Part shown: one piece after another, positions 1 to 12,422 of the stretch
Numbering within the stretch: the first letter of the stretch is position 1
How the letters are laid out: each line of letters starts with the position of its first letter
Assembly: GCA_009731375.1 (NCBI GenBank)
Contig: BJOX01000198.1
Location: 498,440-562,439 of the forward strand
DNA: 64,000 nucleotides
Direction: 5' to 3'
Origin: Paulinella micropora
Lineage: Eukaryota; Cercozoa; Imbricatea; Euglyphida
Made by a program: the position numbers and the translations under genes
Notes under the pieces: generated by a model
Databases searched by the model: none
Seen by the model: only the letters and a program-made list of their open reading frames with translations
What the model was told of the DNA's origin: nothing

Positions 1-52
<52 letters not shown>

Positions 53-283
53 AGAAAGAGAGAGAGAGAGAGAGATGAGATGAGATGAGAGAGAGAGATG
101 AGATGAGATGAGATGAGAGAGAGAGAGTGAGAGAGAGAGAGAGAGAGAGAGATGAGAGAGAGATGAGAGAGAGATGAGAGAGAGATGCGAGAGAGAGATG
201 CGAGAGAGATGCGAGAGAGATGCGAGAGAGATGCGAGAGAGATGAGAGAGAGATGAGAGAGATATGAGAGATGAAGAGAGATG

Positions 284-330
<47 letters not shown>

Positions 331-344
331 AGGGAGAGAGAGCA
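1..344. repeat. (GA)n microsatellite
   Basis: Almost pure GA dinucleotide with GATGA and GATGC variants. No coding signal; the long open frames here are repeat artefacts. Confidence 0.95.
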
Positions 345-612
345 CACACACACCCACACACAAACACACAAACACACACGAACACACAAACACACAAACA
401 CAACAGTTCACAACCAACAAAACAACAAGCGAAGAGGAAGGGAAGAAACAAAGAGAAAAAACGAAGGGAAGAAAGATAGAGAATACAAATACACAAACAC
501 ACAAACACACACAAACACACAAACACAACAGTTCACAACCAACAAAACAACGAGCGAAGAGGAAGGGAAGAAACAAAGAGAAAAAACGAAGGGAAGAAAG
601 ATAGAGAATACA
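345..612. repeat. Direct repeat of about 125 bp, AC-rich
   Basis: A block with CAACAGTTCACAACC followed by a purine-rich tail occurs at about 401 and again at about 526, each preceded by CACAAA repeats. It is a local tandem duplication with no gene support. Bases 613-845 hold short duplicated AT-rich phrases (GATTGAGTGTGTGACGCTAT twice) and nothing recognisable. Confidence 0.7.
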
Positions 613-846
613 TATCCGCCGCTATATAAATTCATCGGCTTTCCTACCATGTGCCGCAATGAATTCATCGGCTTTACTGCCATGTGCTTCTATTGAGTGT
701 GTGACGCTATGATTGAGTGTGTGACGCTATGAATCGCACAACTTTACTGTTTCTATTGAGTTGAGTCAGGTAGTAGTGCACTGACGATTTCTTCACAGTG
801 ATCAGGTAGTAGTGCACTGACGATTTCTTCACAGTGATAACAAAAT

Positions 847-917
847 GCCTCCAAAGGGACTCGAACCCTTATTTGGTACTCACAAGGCACCTGTTTTTGC
901 CAGTTGGTAATGGAGGC
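847..917 (-). tRNA. tRNA-like sequence, possible tRNA-Thr(UGU) or tRNA pseudogene
   Basis: Read on the minus strand, a perfect 7-bp acceptor stem (GCCTCCA with TGGAGGC) encloses a 5-bp T stem (AAGGG with CCCTT) and a TTCGAGT loop, which is the canonical T arm. A 5-bp anticodon-type stem (GGTGC with GTACC) carries loop CTTGTGA, giving anticodon TGT. The D arm is poorly formed: no 4-bp stem is seen in the 17 bases available. This points to a pseudogene, a tRNA-derived SINE head, or a divergent tRNA. Anticodon and identity are inference from manual folding. Confidence 0.45.
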
Positions 918-1151
918 AATTTTCAAATAAGGCGTAAGAAAGTTCTGAAAATAGTAATACAAAATTGTGTCGCTGCCGAGAAAATAGTTGGTTGTAACCC
1001 TGACCAGTGAAAAGAAATCACAAAAGAGGCCGGACAAAGCCTGATGCATAATTCCTCTGCCAGAAGATGTTAACTGGGTCAATCAGCCATATCACCCGTA
1101 AGACCCGGAAGATTTTTGTGGCAAAAAGGTTGCAGGAGCTGAAAGCAAAGG

Positions 1152-1181
1152 ATGGCTGCAAATTCGAGCTCCAACTCGAAG
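1152..1181 (+). CDS. Candidate first exon of coiled-coil gene
   Basis: ATG GCT GCA ... TCG AAG encodes MAANSSSNSK and is followed by GTTGGT as 5' splice site. The 108-bp intron ends in a long pyrimidine tract and CCGCAG. This would be the first of a series of plus-strand exons, all in phase 0, at 1152, 1290, 2300, 5586, 7592, perhaps 9737, 10378 and 12131 (stop). The encoded segments are rich in E, K, Q, R and A, typical of a small coiled-coil protein. The family is not recognised. The ATG context is AAAGGATGG. The phase agreement is seen in the sequence; that the exons form one transcript is inference. Confidence 0.45.
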
Positions 1182-1289
1182 GTTGGTTCTTTTATGCAAC
1201 ATCTCTTCGATATCAAATTGTCCACCCTCGAAGTATTCGATTTTTCTGTCATCCAGCTCACCATAACCTTTTCTATTTTCTGTCCGCAG

Positions 1290-1331
1290 AAAGCTTCACT
1301 TGCCGAGGAGCTCGCTTACCAAGAAGCAGTG
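1290..1331 (+). CDS. Candidate exon 2 of coiled-coil gene
   Basis: It follows a textbook acceptor (pyrimidine run then TGTCCGCAG at 1281-1289). Phase 0 reads KASLAEELAYQEAV, a heptad-like helix. The 3' end is uncertain: the first in-phase GT is GTCAGC at 1332, a weak donor. The frame stays open to about 1404 (VSKHTDCKEENRHI and on into the CAGA repeat). Confidence 0.5.
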
Positions 1332-1374
1332 GTCAGCAAGCATACAGACTGCAAGGAAGAAAATAGACATATTA

Positions 1375-1723
1375 GACGAACAGACAGACAAACAGACAGC
1401 CTCTGACAGAAGACAGACAGCAGGCCAGACAGGTGAAAGACACGATCTGACAGACCGAAAATATAGAAAGACAGACAATATAGACAGACACAGGCGAACA
1501 GACAGGCATACAGACAGATGACAGATCACTACAGGTCTGCCTGTCTGCCTGTCTGCCTGCCTGTCTGCCTGTTTGTCTGCCTGTTTGCCTGTCTGCCTGT
1601 CTGTCTTGTCTGTCATTTCTGTCTTGTCTGTCCTGTCTGTCTATCTGTCTGTCTACCTGTCTCTGACATATCTGTCTGTGTCTGTCTCTGACTGACTGAC
1701 TGACTGACTGAGACAGACAGGTT

Positions 1724-1761
<38 letters not shown>

Positions 1762-1879
1762 TCACTCACTCACTCACTCATTCACTCATTCACTCATTCA
1801 CTCACTCACTCACTCACTCACTCGCTTACTCACTCACTCACTCTCTCTTTCTCTTCCTCTTTCTCTCTCTCTCTCTCTC

Positions 1880-1923
<44 letters not shown>

Positions 1924-2008
1924 CACTCACTCACTCACTCACTCTCACTCACTCTCACTCACTCACTCACTCACTCACTCTCACTCACTCTCTCTTTCTC
2001 TTCCTCTT

Positions 2009-2044
<36 letters not shown>

Positions 2045-2074
2045 TCACTCTCACTCACTCTCTCTTTCTCTTCC

Positions 2075-2113
<39 letters not shown>

Positions 2114-2167
2114 TACACACACTCACTCTCACTCACTCTCTCTCTCTCTCGAGGAGAGAGGAGAGAG

Positions 2168-2213
<46 letters not shown>

Positions 2214-2239
2214 GTAATATACATATACACATATATATT

Positions 2240-2299
<60 letters not shown>
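1375..2299. repeat. Compound microsatellites (CAGA/CTGT, CTCA, CT, GA)
   Basis: An ACAG array turns at about 1530 into its complement CTGT, giving a potential inverted repeat. (CTCA)n and (CT)n blocks follow, then (GA)n up to the exon at 2300. It probably lies in an intron. No gene signal of its own. Confidence 0.9.
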
Positions 2300-2304
<5 letters not shown>

Positions 2305-2374
2305 TTATGGGCAGGTCGAGCAAGCGCGCAATGCAGCCACTGAGAAGGCTCGGCGGGCCCAGCAAGAGCTCGAG
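2300..2374 (+). CDS. Candidate exon of coiled-coil gene
   Basis: After a (GA)n tract ending in AG, phase 0 reads KAYGQVEQARNAATEKARRA then QQELE, an obvious coiled-coil segment embedded in repeats. The putative donor after GAG is GTCGCG, which is non-consensus, so the 3' edge is weak. Non-repetitive, codon-like sequence between microsatellites is the main evidence. Confidence 0.45.
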
Positions 2375-2535
2375 GTCGCGTGGAGTTATTACTATCGTTA
2401 TTATTATTACTATTATTATTATTATTATCCCTGAAAGGTGTTGGAGAAGGGGGTGGGGGGTTGGGGGGGAGGGGGAAAATGAAAATTGTGTACCCCACCC
2501 CCAAACCCACCCCCCCACCATTTCCGCACCTCTGT

Positions 2536-3450
2536 CCCTATAAATCATGGTATGTGGGAACCAAGAGGAGTTGGGAGCTCATATTGGCAGGGTAGCTAGC
2601 CCCAGACTCGATCTTGATGCTGATATGATTTGTTTGGAAAAATATTTCCGTTAGGGGAGTGTCCTGAATGCCAAANNNNNNNNNNGGGGGGGGGGGGGGG
2701 AAAATGAAAATTATGTCCCCCCCCCCCACCCCCCTTTTCCGCACCCCTGTCGGAATAAATCATGGTTTGTGTGAACGAGGAGGACTTGGGAGCTCGTGTT
2801 TGTAGGGTGGTTAGCCCCAGACTCGATCTTGATGCTGATATGATTTTTTTGGAATTCACGCAAACATTTGCGTTAGGGGAGTGTCCTGAATGCCAAAATT
2901 CCTTGTTTTTTTCGCACCCCAGTCGGAATAAATCATGGTTTGTGTGAACCAGGAGGAGTTGGGAGCTCATATTGGCAGGGTGGCTAGCCCCAGACTCGAT
3001 GTTGATGCTGATATAATTCCTTTGGCATTCGCGCAAATATTTGCGTTAGGCGAGTGTCCTGAATGCGAAAATTCCTTTTTTTTTAGCCTTTTTTGTGCAC
3101 CCTCGTCGGAATAAATCATGGTTTTGTTGAACCAGGAGGAGTTGGGAGCTCATAATGACAGGGTGGCTAACCCCAGACACGATCTTGATGCTGGTATAAT
3201 TTTTTTGGAATTCACGCAAATGTTTGCGTTAGGGGAGTGTCCTGAATGCCAACATTCTTGTTTTTTTAAGCTCATTTCTGCTCTTCCATCGGAATAAATC
3301 ATGGTTTGTAGGAACCAGGAGGAGTTGGGAGCTCGTATTTGCGGGGTGGTTAGCAGCAGACTCGATCTTGATGCTGGTATAGTCTTTTTGGAATTCACGC
3401 AAATATTTGCGTTAGGGGAGTGTCCTGAATACCAAATTTCCTTGTTTTTT
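2536..3450. repeat. Tandem repeat, about 180-bp unit, five copies
   Basis: Each unit has GGAATAAATCATGGTTTG, then GGAGTTGGGAGCTC, then GACTCGATCTTGATGCTG, then TTTGCGTTAGGGGAGTGTCC and GAATGCCAAAATTCC. Copies start near 2536, 2750, 2920, 3105 and 3290 and differ by several percent, so this is an aged satellite-like array. A 10-N gap lies at 2676-2685. A further stray piece (GTGTCCTGAATGCC) is at about 4700. No coding support: the long minus frames simply read the repeat. Confidence 0.85.
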
Positions 3451-3459
3451 AGCAGTACT

Positions 3460-5340
3460 TGCCGGTCCGGTAATTGAACGTACCCTGTCGACGGGGCAGG
3501 GGGAGTCCGGGGGGCCCTCCCCCCCGGGAACCAGCCCGGTGATTGTACGTACCCGTGTTGCTCGCGGCTGGCACCCACACCAGAAAATTTAGGTCTAGTG
3601 CCAACAGGCGCCCTCCGGCAATTGAACGTACCCTGTCGACGGGGCAGGGGGGGTCCGGGGGGGCCTCCCCCCCGGGCTGGGGCCCGGGAACCCCAGCCCG
3701 GCGATTGTACGTACCCGTTTTGCTCGCGGGTGGCACCCACACCAGAAAATTGAGGTCTTGTGCCACCAGCCGCCGTTTGCGCACACCAGAGGGAGTTAGC
3801 GGCTGTTATTTGGTGTATCTGACACTTCTTGATGAGCTCTCTTCGAAAATATATAAATTGTGACGCCGGGTGGCCTACATACCGGAAAATTGAGGTTTTT
3901 GCGCCGCCAGGCGCCGTTTGCGCACACCCGAGGGAGTTTGAGGCTGATGTTTGGTGTACCCGACACCTCTAGGTGCGCTCTCTTCAGAGATAAAAAATTT
4001 GGTGGCGGGTGGCACAAAACCAGAGATTTTAGGTTTTTCTGCCACCAGAGCTAACACTTGCGTTCTGCTGGTACCTGCGGCAATTGAACGTACCCTGTCG
4101 ACGGGGAAGGGGGGGTCTGGGGGGCCCTCCCCCCGGGAACCCTAGCCCGAGGGGGGGGGGGGGGGGGGGANNNNNNNNNNNNNNNNNNNNNNNNNNNNNN
4201 NNNNNNNNNNNNNNNNNNNNNNNNNNNNNNNNNNNNNNNNNNNNNNNNNNNNNNNNNNNNNNNNNNNNNNNNNNNNNNNNNNNNNNNNNNNNNNNNNNNN
4301 NNNNNNNNNNNNNNNNNNNNNNNNNNNNNNNNNNNNNNNNNNNNNNNNNNNNNNNNNNNNNNNNNNNNNNNNNNNNNNNNNNNNNNNNNNNNNNNNNNNN
4401 NNNNNNNNNNNNNNNNNNNNNNNNNNNNNNNNNNNNNNNNNNNNNNNNNNNNNNNNNNNNNNNNNNNNNNNNNNNNNNNNNNNNNNNNNNNNNNNNNNNN
4501 NNNNNNNNNNNNNNNNNNNNNNNNNNNNNNNNNNNNNNNNNNNNNNNNNNNNNNNNNNNNNNNNNNNNNNNNNNNNNNNNNNNNNNNNNNNNNNNNNNNN
4601 NNNNNNNNNNNNNNNTTTTTTTTTTTTTTTTTTTTTTTTTTGTTTTTTTTATTTGTTTTTTTTTTGTTTTTGGAATCCTCGCAAAAATTTGCGTTGGGGG
4701 GGGTGTCCTGAATGCCGAAATTCCTTGTTTTTTTGGGAGCAATTGTCGGTACCTCCGGCCATTGAACGTACCCTGTCGACGGGGATATGGGGAGTCAGGG
4801 ACCCTCCCCCCGGGAACCCCAGCCCTGCAATTGTACGTACCCCACGCGAATTTAGCTGGCACCAAAATGAATGGCTGAGAATGCTCCCAGACTCTAAGAG
4901 TTGTGGCAGCAGGGTTTATGCCGGTTACCTCCGGCAATTGAACGTACCCTGTCGACTGTGGAAAGGGCACGTCCTGACCCCCCTCCCTCCTGGAAACCCA
5001 AGCCCTGTAATGGCACGTACCCGAAGCCACTTTGCCGGCGCCAAAATGAATGGCTAAGAATGCTCCAAGGCTCCCAAAGTTGTGTCAGAAGGGTTGAGAG
5101 GCTGATTGTTCACAACCTCGGGACGCGCTCTAGGTATTGAACGATTTACAAAAATTCTGGCAAAGCAGTGCCAAAATGAATGGCTGAGAATGATCCACGG
5201 CTCTCAGAGCGGCTTAGAGGCTGATTCTTTGTGTTTTCGCAAGCTTGTCACGAGCTCTTTTCTAGGGATATAGTTGAAATGAGAACATTCAAACGTAATG
5301 ACCAAGTAGTGCCAAAATGAATGGCTGGTATTTCTCCTTG
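3460..5340. repeat. Dispersed GC-hairpin repeat cluster
   Basis: Three families interleave. The first is CAATTGAACGTACCCTGTCG, followed by G-rich then C-rich blocks ending CCCGGGAACC (about 3474, 3617, 4080, 4760, 4935). The second is GCGCCGTTTGCGCACACC and flank (about 3770 and 3910). The third is GCCAAAATGAATGGCTGAGA (about 4861, 5041, 5169, 5310). The G/C blocks resemble those between genes in the 19-49 kb island. No gene seen. Confidence 0.75.
4171..4615. other. Assembly gap (445 N)
   Basis: The gap is flanked by poly-G on the left and poly-T on the right. Content unknown. Confidence 0.99.
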
Positions 5341-5481
5341 TGCATGTGAGAATTAGTGGAACAGCGACCTTGGGACGAGGAAGGGGAGGGGGGGGGGGGG
5401 GGGGGGGGGGNNNNNNNNNNCGCAAGCCATCCTTTCAGGTGTTGTCGCAGCCCCTTATTACTATAATTATTATTATAATTA

Positions 5482-5522
<41 letters not shown>

Positions 5523-5585
5523 GTTATTGTTCACCACCTCCATCGTCATCATCGTTATCATCATCATCGTTATTACTATCATTAG

Positions 5586-5663
5586 GAGGCAGAACGACAG
5601 CGCAGGGCGGCTGCGGAAGCGCTTCGGCAGTCACAGGAGAAACTTAAGAGACTCGAGGCTCTG
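5586..5663 (+). CDS. Exon of coiled-coil gene
   Basis: Clear splice signals flank it: CATTAG before, GTAAGAG after (CTG then GTAAGA). The 78-bp exon is phase 0 and encodes [20 protein letters not shown] then KRLEAL, a strongly helical charged segment. The upstream intron side is an ATT/CATC microsatellite and the downstream side a (TATC)n array. This is the best supported exon of the series. Confidence 0.6.
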
Positions 5664-5690
5664 GTAAGAGCGAGGAAGGAAGGGACACTC

Positions 5691-6154
<464 letters not shown>

Positions 6155-6354
6155 TAATCCAAAGTTATCGCTTGGAATCTCACATTGAGGGCGGTTACAT
6201 GACATGCTTACTTCAATTTTAATTACTCTCTCCTATCCTTCACTATGCTAAGTTACCTATTTTATCATATCCTACACTGTGTCATATCTCATCCTTTTTT
6301 CTATGTCCTTAGCTATCCTATCTGATTGCCTACCCTTGTTCTCTCTCCTATATT

Positions 6355-7648
<1,294 letters not shown>

Positions 7649-7654
7649 GTAACA

Positions 7655-8560
7655 ATCTTGCATGTTATGTATGTTATGTATGTTATGTATGCTACGGGGT
7701 TACACAATCTTGCATGTTATGCGAGTTATGTATGTTATTCGTGTACTGTATGCTATGGGGTACACAATTTTGCATGTTATGTATGTTATGCATGTTATGC
7801 ATGTACTGTATGCTACGGGGTACACAATCTTGCATGTTATGCATGTTATGTATGTTATGTATGTTATGTATGCTACGAAGTACACAATCTTGCATGTTAT
7901 GTATGTTATGTATGTTATGCGTGTACTGTATGCTACGGAGTACACAATCTTGCATGTTATGTATGTTATGTATGTTATGCGTGTACTATATGCTACGGGG
8001 TACACAATCTTGCATGTTATGCATGTTATGTATGTTATGTATGTTATGTATGCTACGGGGTACACAATCTTGCATGTTATGTATGTTATGTATATTATGC
8101 ATGTACTGTATGCTACGTATATCATGCATGTTATGTATGTTATGTATGTTATGCATGTACTGTATGCTACGTATATCATGCATGTTATGTATGTTATGTA
8201 TGTTATGCATGTACTGTATGCTACGTATATCATGCATGTTATGTATATTATGTATGTTATGCATGTACTGTATGCTACGCATATCATGCATGTTATGTAT
8301 ATTATGTTGTTATGCATGTACTGTATGCTACGTATATCATGCATGTTATGTATATTATGTATGTTATGTATGTTATGTATGGTTATCCATGTAACACACA
8401 GGTAACAATCTTGCACATTATGTATATTATGTATGTTATGTATGTTATTTATGCTATTTATGATCTATGTACCACACAATCCCTCTTGTATGTTATGTAT
8501 GTTATGTATGTTATGCATGTTATGCATGTTATTTATTTTATCTATTTTATGTGCGTTATG
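7655..8560. repeat. Higher-order minisatellite built on TATGTTATG units
   Basis: The ~9-bp motif (ATGTTATGT/ATGTTATGC) is organised into ~60-bp units of the form CACAATCTTGCATGTTATG ... TGCTACGGGGTA, about eight copies. Shorter units follow in which CACAATCTTG is replaced by TATATCATG. All six frames stay open because the unit lacks stops; this is not a protein gene. Confidence 0.9.
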
Positions 8561-8616
8561 TGTGTTGGGTATGTTAGGTGTGGATGCATGGACAAGCGGA
8601 TGGCTGGATGAGTAGA

Positions 8617-8745
8617 TGGGTTAGGTTAATGGTTAGGTTAATGGTTAGGTTAATGGTTAGGTTAATGGTTAGGTTAATGGTTAGGTTAATGGTTAGGTTA
8701 ATGGTTAGGTTAATGGTTAGGTTAATGGTTAGGTTAATGGTTAGA
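8617..8745. repeat. 12-bp tandem repeat TTAGGTTAATGG, about ten copies
   Basis: Nearly perfect head-to-tail copies between GATG-rich flanks. The unit contains the arthropod telomere pentamer TTAGG once per 12 bases. Flanking 8746-8900 is GATG-rich low-complexity sequence. Confidence 0.9.
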
Positions 8746-8839
8746 TGGGCTTGGATGGGTAGATGGATGGAGGGCAAGACGGGTATATGGGTTAGTAGAT
8801 GGATGGATGGCTAGTAGGATGACTGGTTGAATATAGGAA

Positions 8840-8899
8840 GGAGGCGAGATGGATGTAGAGACTCAGGGTGAGATGGGCGTGACGCTTTTTAGAAAATTA

Positions 8900-8986
<87 letters not shown>

Positions 8987-9350
8987 CATACGTATGTCTG
9001 TACTCGACAGTGGTAGTGATACATACATGCATATAAGTGGATGGATTGATGGGTGGATGGATTGGTAGATGTATGAATGGATGGATTAGTAGATGGCTAG
9101 ATGAGTGGATGGATGCCTGGATGGATATACGATGGATATGCTTTGGAAAATTGAATAGAGGATGGGTAGATGGATGAGTTACTGAATCTACAGGAAGGAG
9201 GCGAGATGGATATAGAGACACAAGGTGAGATGGGCGCGGCAATTTTCCGCCAGGTCACTACATATACATACATACATACATACATACATACATACATACA
9301 TGCATACATACATGAGATGGGCGCGGCGATTTTTTGCCAGGTTACTACGT
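8840..9350. repeat. Duplicated GGAAGGAGGCGAGATGGAT module
   Basis: The phrase GAAGGAGGCGAGATGGAT followed by AGAGAC..CA(A)GG and GAGATGGGCG occurs at about 8836 and 9195, and GAGATGGGCGCGGC again at about 9313. (CT)n sits between at 8906-8981. Possibly an exon fragment (GACACAAG then GTGAGA) amplified with the microsatellite; no firm gene call. Confidence 0.5.
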
Positions 9351-9735
9351 ATACATACATACATACATACATACATACATACATACATACATGCATACAT
9401 ACATACATTCATACATACATGCATACATGCATATATGCATACATGCATACATACATACATACATACATACATACACATACATACATACATACATGCATGC
9501 ATGAATGCATGCATGCATACATGCATACATACATACATACATACATGCAAGCATGGATGAATGCACGCATGCATGCATGCATACATACATACATACATAC
9601 ATACATACATACATGCATGCATGCATACATGCATGGATGCTTGCGCATGCATTCATGCATGCATGCATACATACATACATACATGCATACATACATACAT
9701 ACATGCATGCATGCATACATACGTACATACATACA
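9255..9735. repeat. (ACAT)n microsatellite with GCAT variants
   Basis: Long tetramer array. The open frames rich in Tyr, Ile, His, Thr, or Cys, Met, Val in reverse, are artefacts. Confidence 0.95.
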
Positions 9736-9736
9736 G

Positions 9737-9790
9737 GTGATGACGGGCGGCACAGTGCCCGACTCGGTCAGAGTCCAAAGACAATACTTT
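9737..9790 (+). CDS. Possible exon of coiled-coil gene
   Basis: After ACATACAG, phase 0 reads VMTGGTVPDSVRVQRQYF in a short unique stretch before a T/C-rich block. No good donor is visible (GTCTTT is the nearest), so this is weak. Bases 9800-10330 beyond it are C-run, GTT, GAAA, TTTC, GT and TATC repeats. Confidence 0.3.
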
Positions 9791-10248
9791 GTCTTTCTTC
9801 CTTCTTTCTTTCCCCCCCCCCCCACCCCCCCCCTTTTTTGTTGTTGTTGTTGTTGTTGTTGTTGTTAGGAAGAAAGGAAGAAAGAAAGGAAGGAAGAAAG
9901 GAAGAAAGGAAGAAAGGAAGAAAGAAAGACCAAAGAAGCAAAATAAAAAATAGAAAAAATATATATAGGAAGAAAAAAGAAAAACAAAAAACAAAAAACA
10001 ACAACAACAACAACAACAACTCATTCATTTATTCCTTTCTTTTTTTTCTTTCTTTTTTTCTTCCTTTCTTTCTTTCTTTCTTTCTTTCTTTCTCCTTTCC
10101 CTACTTCCATCTTCTTTTTTTTTCTTTGTCTGTATATATATGTATATATATATGTATATATATATATATGTGTGTGTGTGTCTGTATGTGTGTGTGTGTG
10201 TGCGTGTGTGTTGCTACTGCTGGACCCATCCTTACCTATCTATCTATC

Positions 10249-10290
<42 letters not shown>

Positions 10291-10377
10291 CATCTATCTA
10301 TCCATCTATCTGTCTATCTATCCCTTACGTGCATTTGCTTTGGTTTTTTACTGTCTATCTATATCTAGCATGCGCAG

Positions 10378-10437
10378 CAGAAACAAGTTGATCGGCAGAG
10401 GTCCGTGCTGACGATACATCAATCACCAGATAAACAG
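10378..10437 (+). CDS. Exon of coiled-coil gene
   Basis: ATGCGCAG precedes and GTATAG follows CAG. The 60-bp phase-0 exon encodes QKQVDRQRSVLTIHQSPDKQ. Partial copies of this exon with flanks recur at about 10540 (plus), 10745-10790 (inverted), 11035 and 11215 inside GGTA/GATA arrays, so repeat expansion has carried exon sequence here as it did at 7592. Confidence 0.45.
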
Positions 10438-10454
10438 GTATAGTAGATGATAGA

Positions 10455-10920
10455 TAGACAGGTGGATAGAGGTAGGTAGGTAGGTAGGTGGTAGGTAGGT
10501 AGGTAGGTAGGTAGGTAGGTAGGTAGGTAGGTGTATAGATAGATCGGCAGAGGTCCGCGCTGACGATACATCAGGGAGCAGATAAACACGTATAGTAGAT
10601 GATAGATAGATAGGTGGATAGAGGTAGGTAGGTAGATCCTACCTACCTACCTACCTACCTACCTACCTACCTAGCTACCTACCTACCTACCTATCTACCT
10701 ACCTATCTCTATCCACCTGTTCATCTATCTTCTACTATACCTATTGATCTGCTCCCTGATGTATCGTCAGCGCGGACCTCTGCCGATCTATCTATACACC
10801 TACCTACCTACCTACCTACCTACCTACCTACCTACCTACCTACCACCTACCAACCACCTACCACCTACCTACCTACCTACCTACCTACCTACCTACCTAC
10901 CTACCTACCTCTATCCACCT
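10455..10920. repeat. Large imperfect inverted repeat in GGTA/TACC arrays
   Basis: The left arm (GGTA array, then GATCGGCAGAGGTCCGCGCT, GACGATACATCAGGGAGCAG, TAGTAGATGATAG) is mirrored by the right arm from about 10640 (TACC array, CTATC, CTACTATACC, CTGATGTATCGTCAGCGCGG, CTCTGCCGATC). Arms exceed 150 bp with a junction near 10635-10640. Further direct partial copies run to 11330 in (GATA)n/(TATC)n. It could fold into a long hairpin, or be an assembly fold-back. Confidence 0.75.
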
Positions 10921-11122
10921 ATCCATCTATCATCTACGTAGGTAGGTAGGTAGGTAGGTTGGTAGGTAGGTAGGTTGGTAGATAGGTAGGTAGGTAGATA
11001 GGTAGGTAGGTAGGTAGGTAGGTATATAGATAGATTGGGAAAGGTCTACGCTAAACGATACACCAGGGACCAGATAAACGGTACAGTAGATAGATAAATA
11101 GGTAGGTAGGTAGGTAGATAGG

Positions 11123-11194
<72 letters not shown>

Positions 11195-11264
11195 GATAGG
11201 GTAGATAGATAGATAGATTGGCGAAGGTCCACGCTGAGATATCACTAGGGAGAAGACTAACAGG

Positions 11265-11325
<61 letters not shown>

Positions 11326-11396
11326 GTGCCTAACTGCCTACCCATCCATTTATCTTCTTTCCTTCCTTCCTTCCTTCCTTCCTACCTACTTACACA

Positions 11397-11432
<36 letters not shown>

Positions 11433-11480
11433 CTATCTCTCTCTCTCTCTCTCCCCCCCCCCCCCCCCCCCCCCCCCCCC

Positions 11481-12098
11481 NNNNNNNNNNNNNNNNNNNN
11501 NNNNNNNNNNNNNNNNNNNNNNNNNNNNNNNNNNNNNNNNNNNNNNNNNNNNNNNNNNNNNNNNNNNNNNNNNNNNNNNNNNNNNNNNNNNNNNNNNNNN
11601 NNNNNNNNNNNNNNNNNNNNNNNNNNNNNNNNNNNNNNNNNNNNNNNNNNNNNNNNNNNNNNNNNNNNNNNNNNNNNNNNNNNNNNNNNNNNNNNNNNNN
11701 NNNNNNNNNNNNNNNNNNNNNNNNNNNNNNNNNNNNNNNNNNNNNNNNNNNNNNNNNNNNNNNNNNNNNNNNNNNNNNNNNNNNNNNNNNNNNNNNNNNN
11801 NNNNNNNNNNNNNNNNNNNNNNNNNNNNNNNNNNNNNNNNNNNNNNNNNNNNNNNNNNNNNNNNNNNNNNNNNNNNNNNNNNNNNNNNNNNNNNNNNNNN
11901 NNNNNNNNNNNNNNNNNNNNNNNNNNNNNNNNNNNNNNNNNNNNNNNNNNNNNNNNNNNNNNNNNNNNNNNNNNNNNNNNNNNNNNNNNNNNNNNNNNNN
12001 NNNNNNNNNNNNNNNNNNNNNNNNNNNNNNNNNNNNNNNNNNNNNNNNNNNNNNNNNNNNNNNNNNNNNNNNNNNNNNNNNNNNNNNNNNNNNNNNNN
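11481..12098. other. Assembly gap (618 N)
   Basis: The gap lies between poly-C and (CT)n. Confidence 0.99.
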
Positions 12099-12130
12099 CT
12101 CTCTCTCTCTCTCTCTCTCTCTCTCCTTAG

Positions 12131-12217
12131 AAACTAAGCAGGCGTAAAGCGCCGCTTTCAGACCAGAAGGAACAAGCCAAACCCGCCACCAAACCTCAAC
12201 CGCGCTACATCCTTTGA
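12131..12217 (+). CDS. Terminal exon of coiled-coil gene
   Basis: A (CT)n tract ending CTCCTTAG is a strong acceptor. Phase 0 reads KLSRRKAPLSDQKEQAKPAT then KPQPRYIL and a TGA stop. The basic, Pro/Lys-rich tail fits the end of the same charged protein. No AATAAA follows at once; TACC and CT repeats occupy 12244-12420. Confidence 0.5.
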   Translation, partial: KLSRRKAPLSDQKEQAKPATKPQPRYIL

Positions 12218-12312
12218 ACGAATGGACCAAGCATATCTGCCGCCTACCTACCTACCTACCTATCTACCTACCTACCTACCTACCTACCCCTGCCTCTCTC
12301 TGTCTCTCTCTC

Positions 12313-12352
<40 letters not shown>

Positions 12353-12391
12353 TCTCTCCCTCTCTCCCTCCCTCCCTCCCTCCCTCCCTGC

Positions 12392-12419
<28 letters not shown>

Positions 12420-12422
<3 letters not shown>

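Noticed and set aside
271-2548. Long open frames of R/E, L/S, H/T composition in the first 2.5 kb
   Set aside because: They read GA, CT and AC microsatellites in all frames; no unique coding sequence supports them apart from the short exon candidates.
9188-9868. Cys/Met/Val or His/Tyr/Ile open frames in the ACAT array
   Set aside because: Pure tetranucleotide artefacts.
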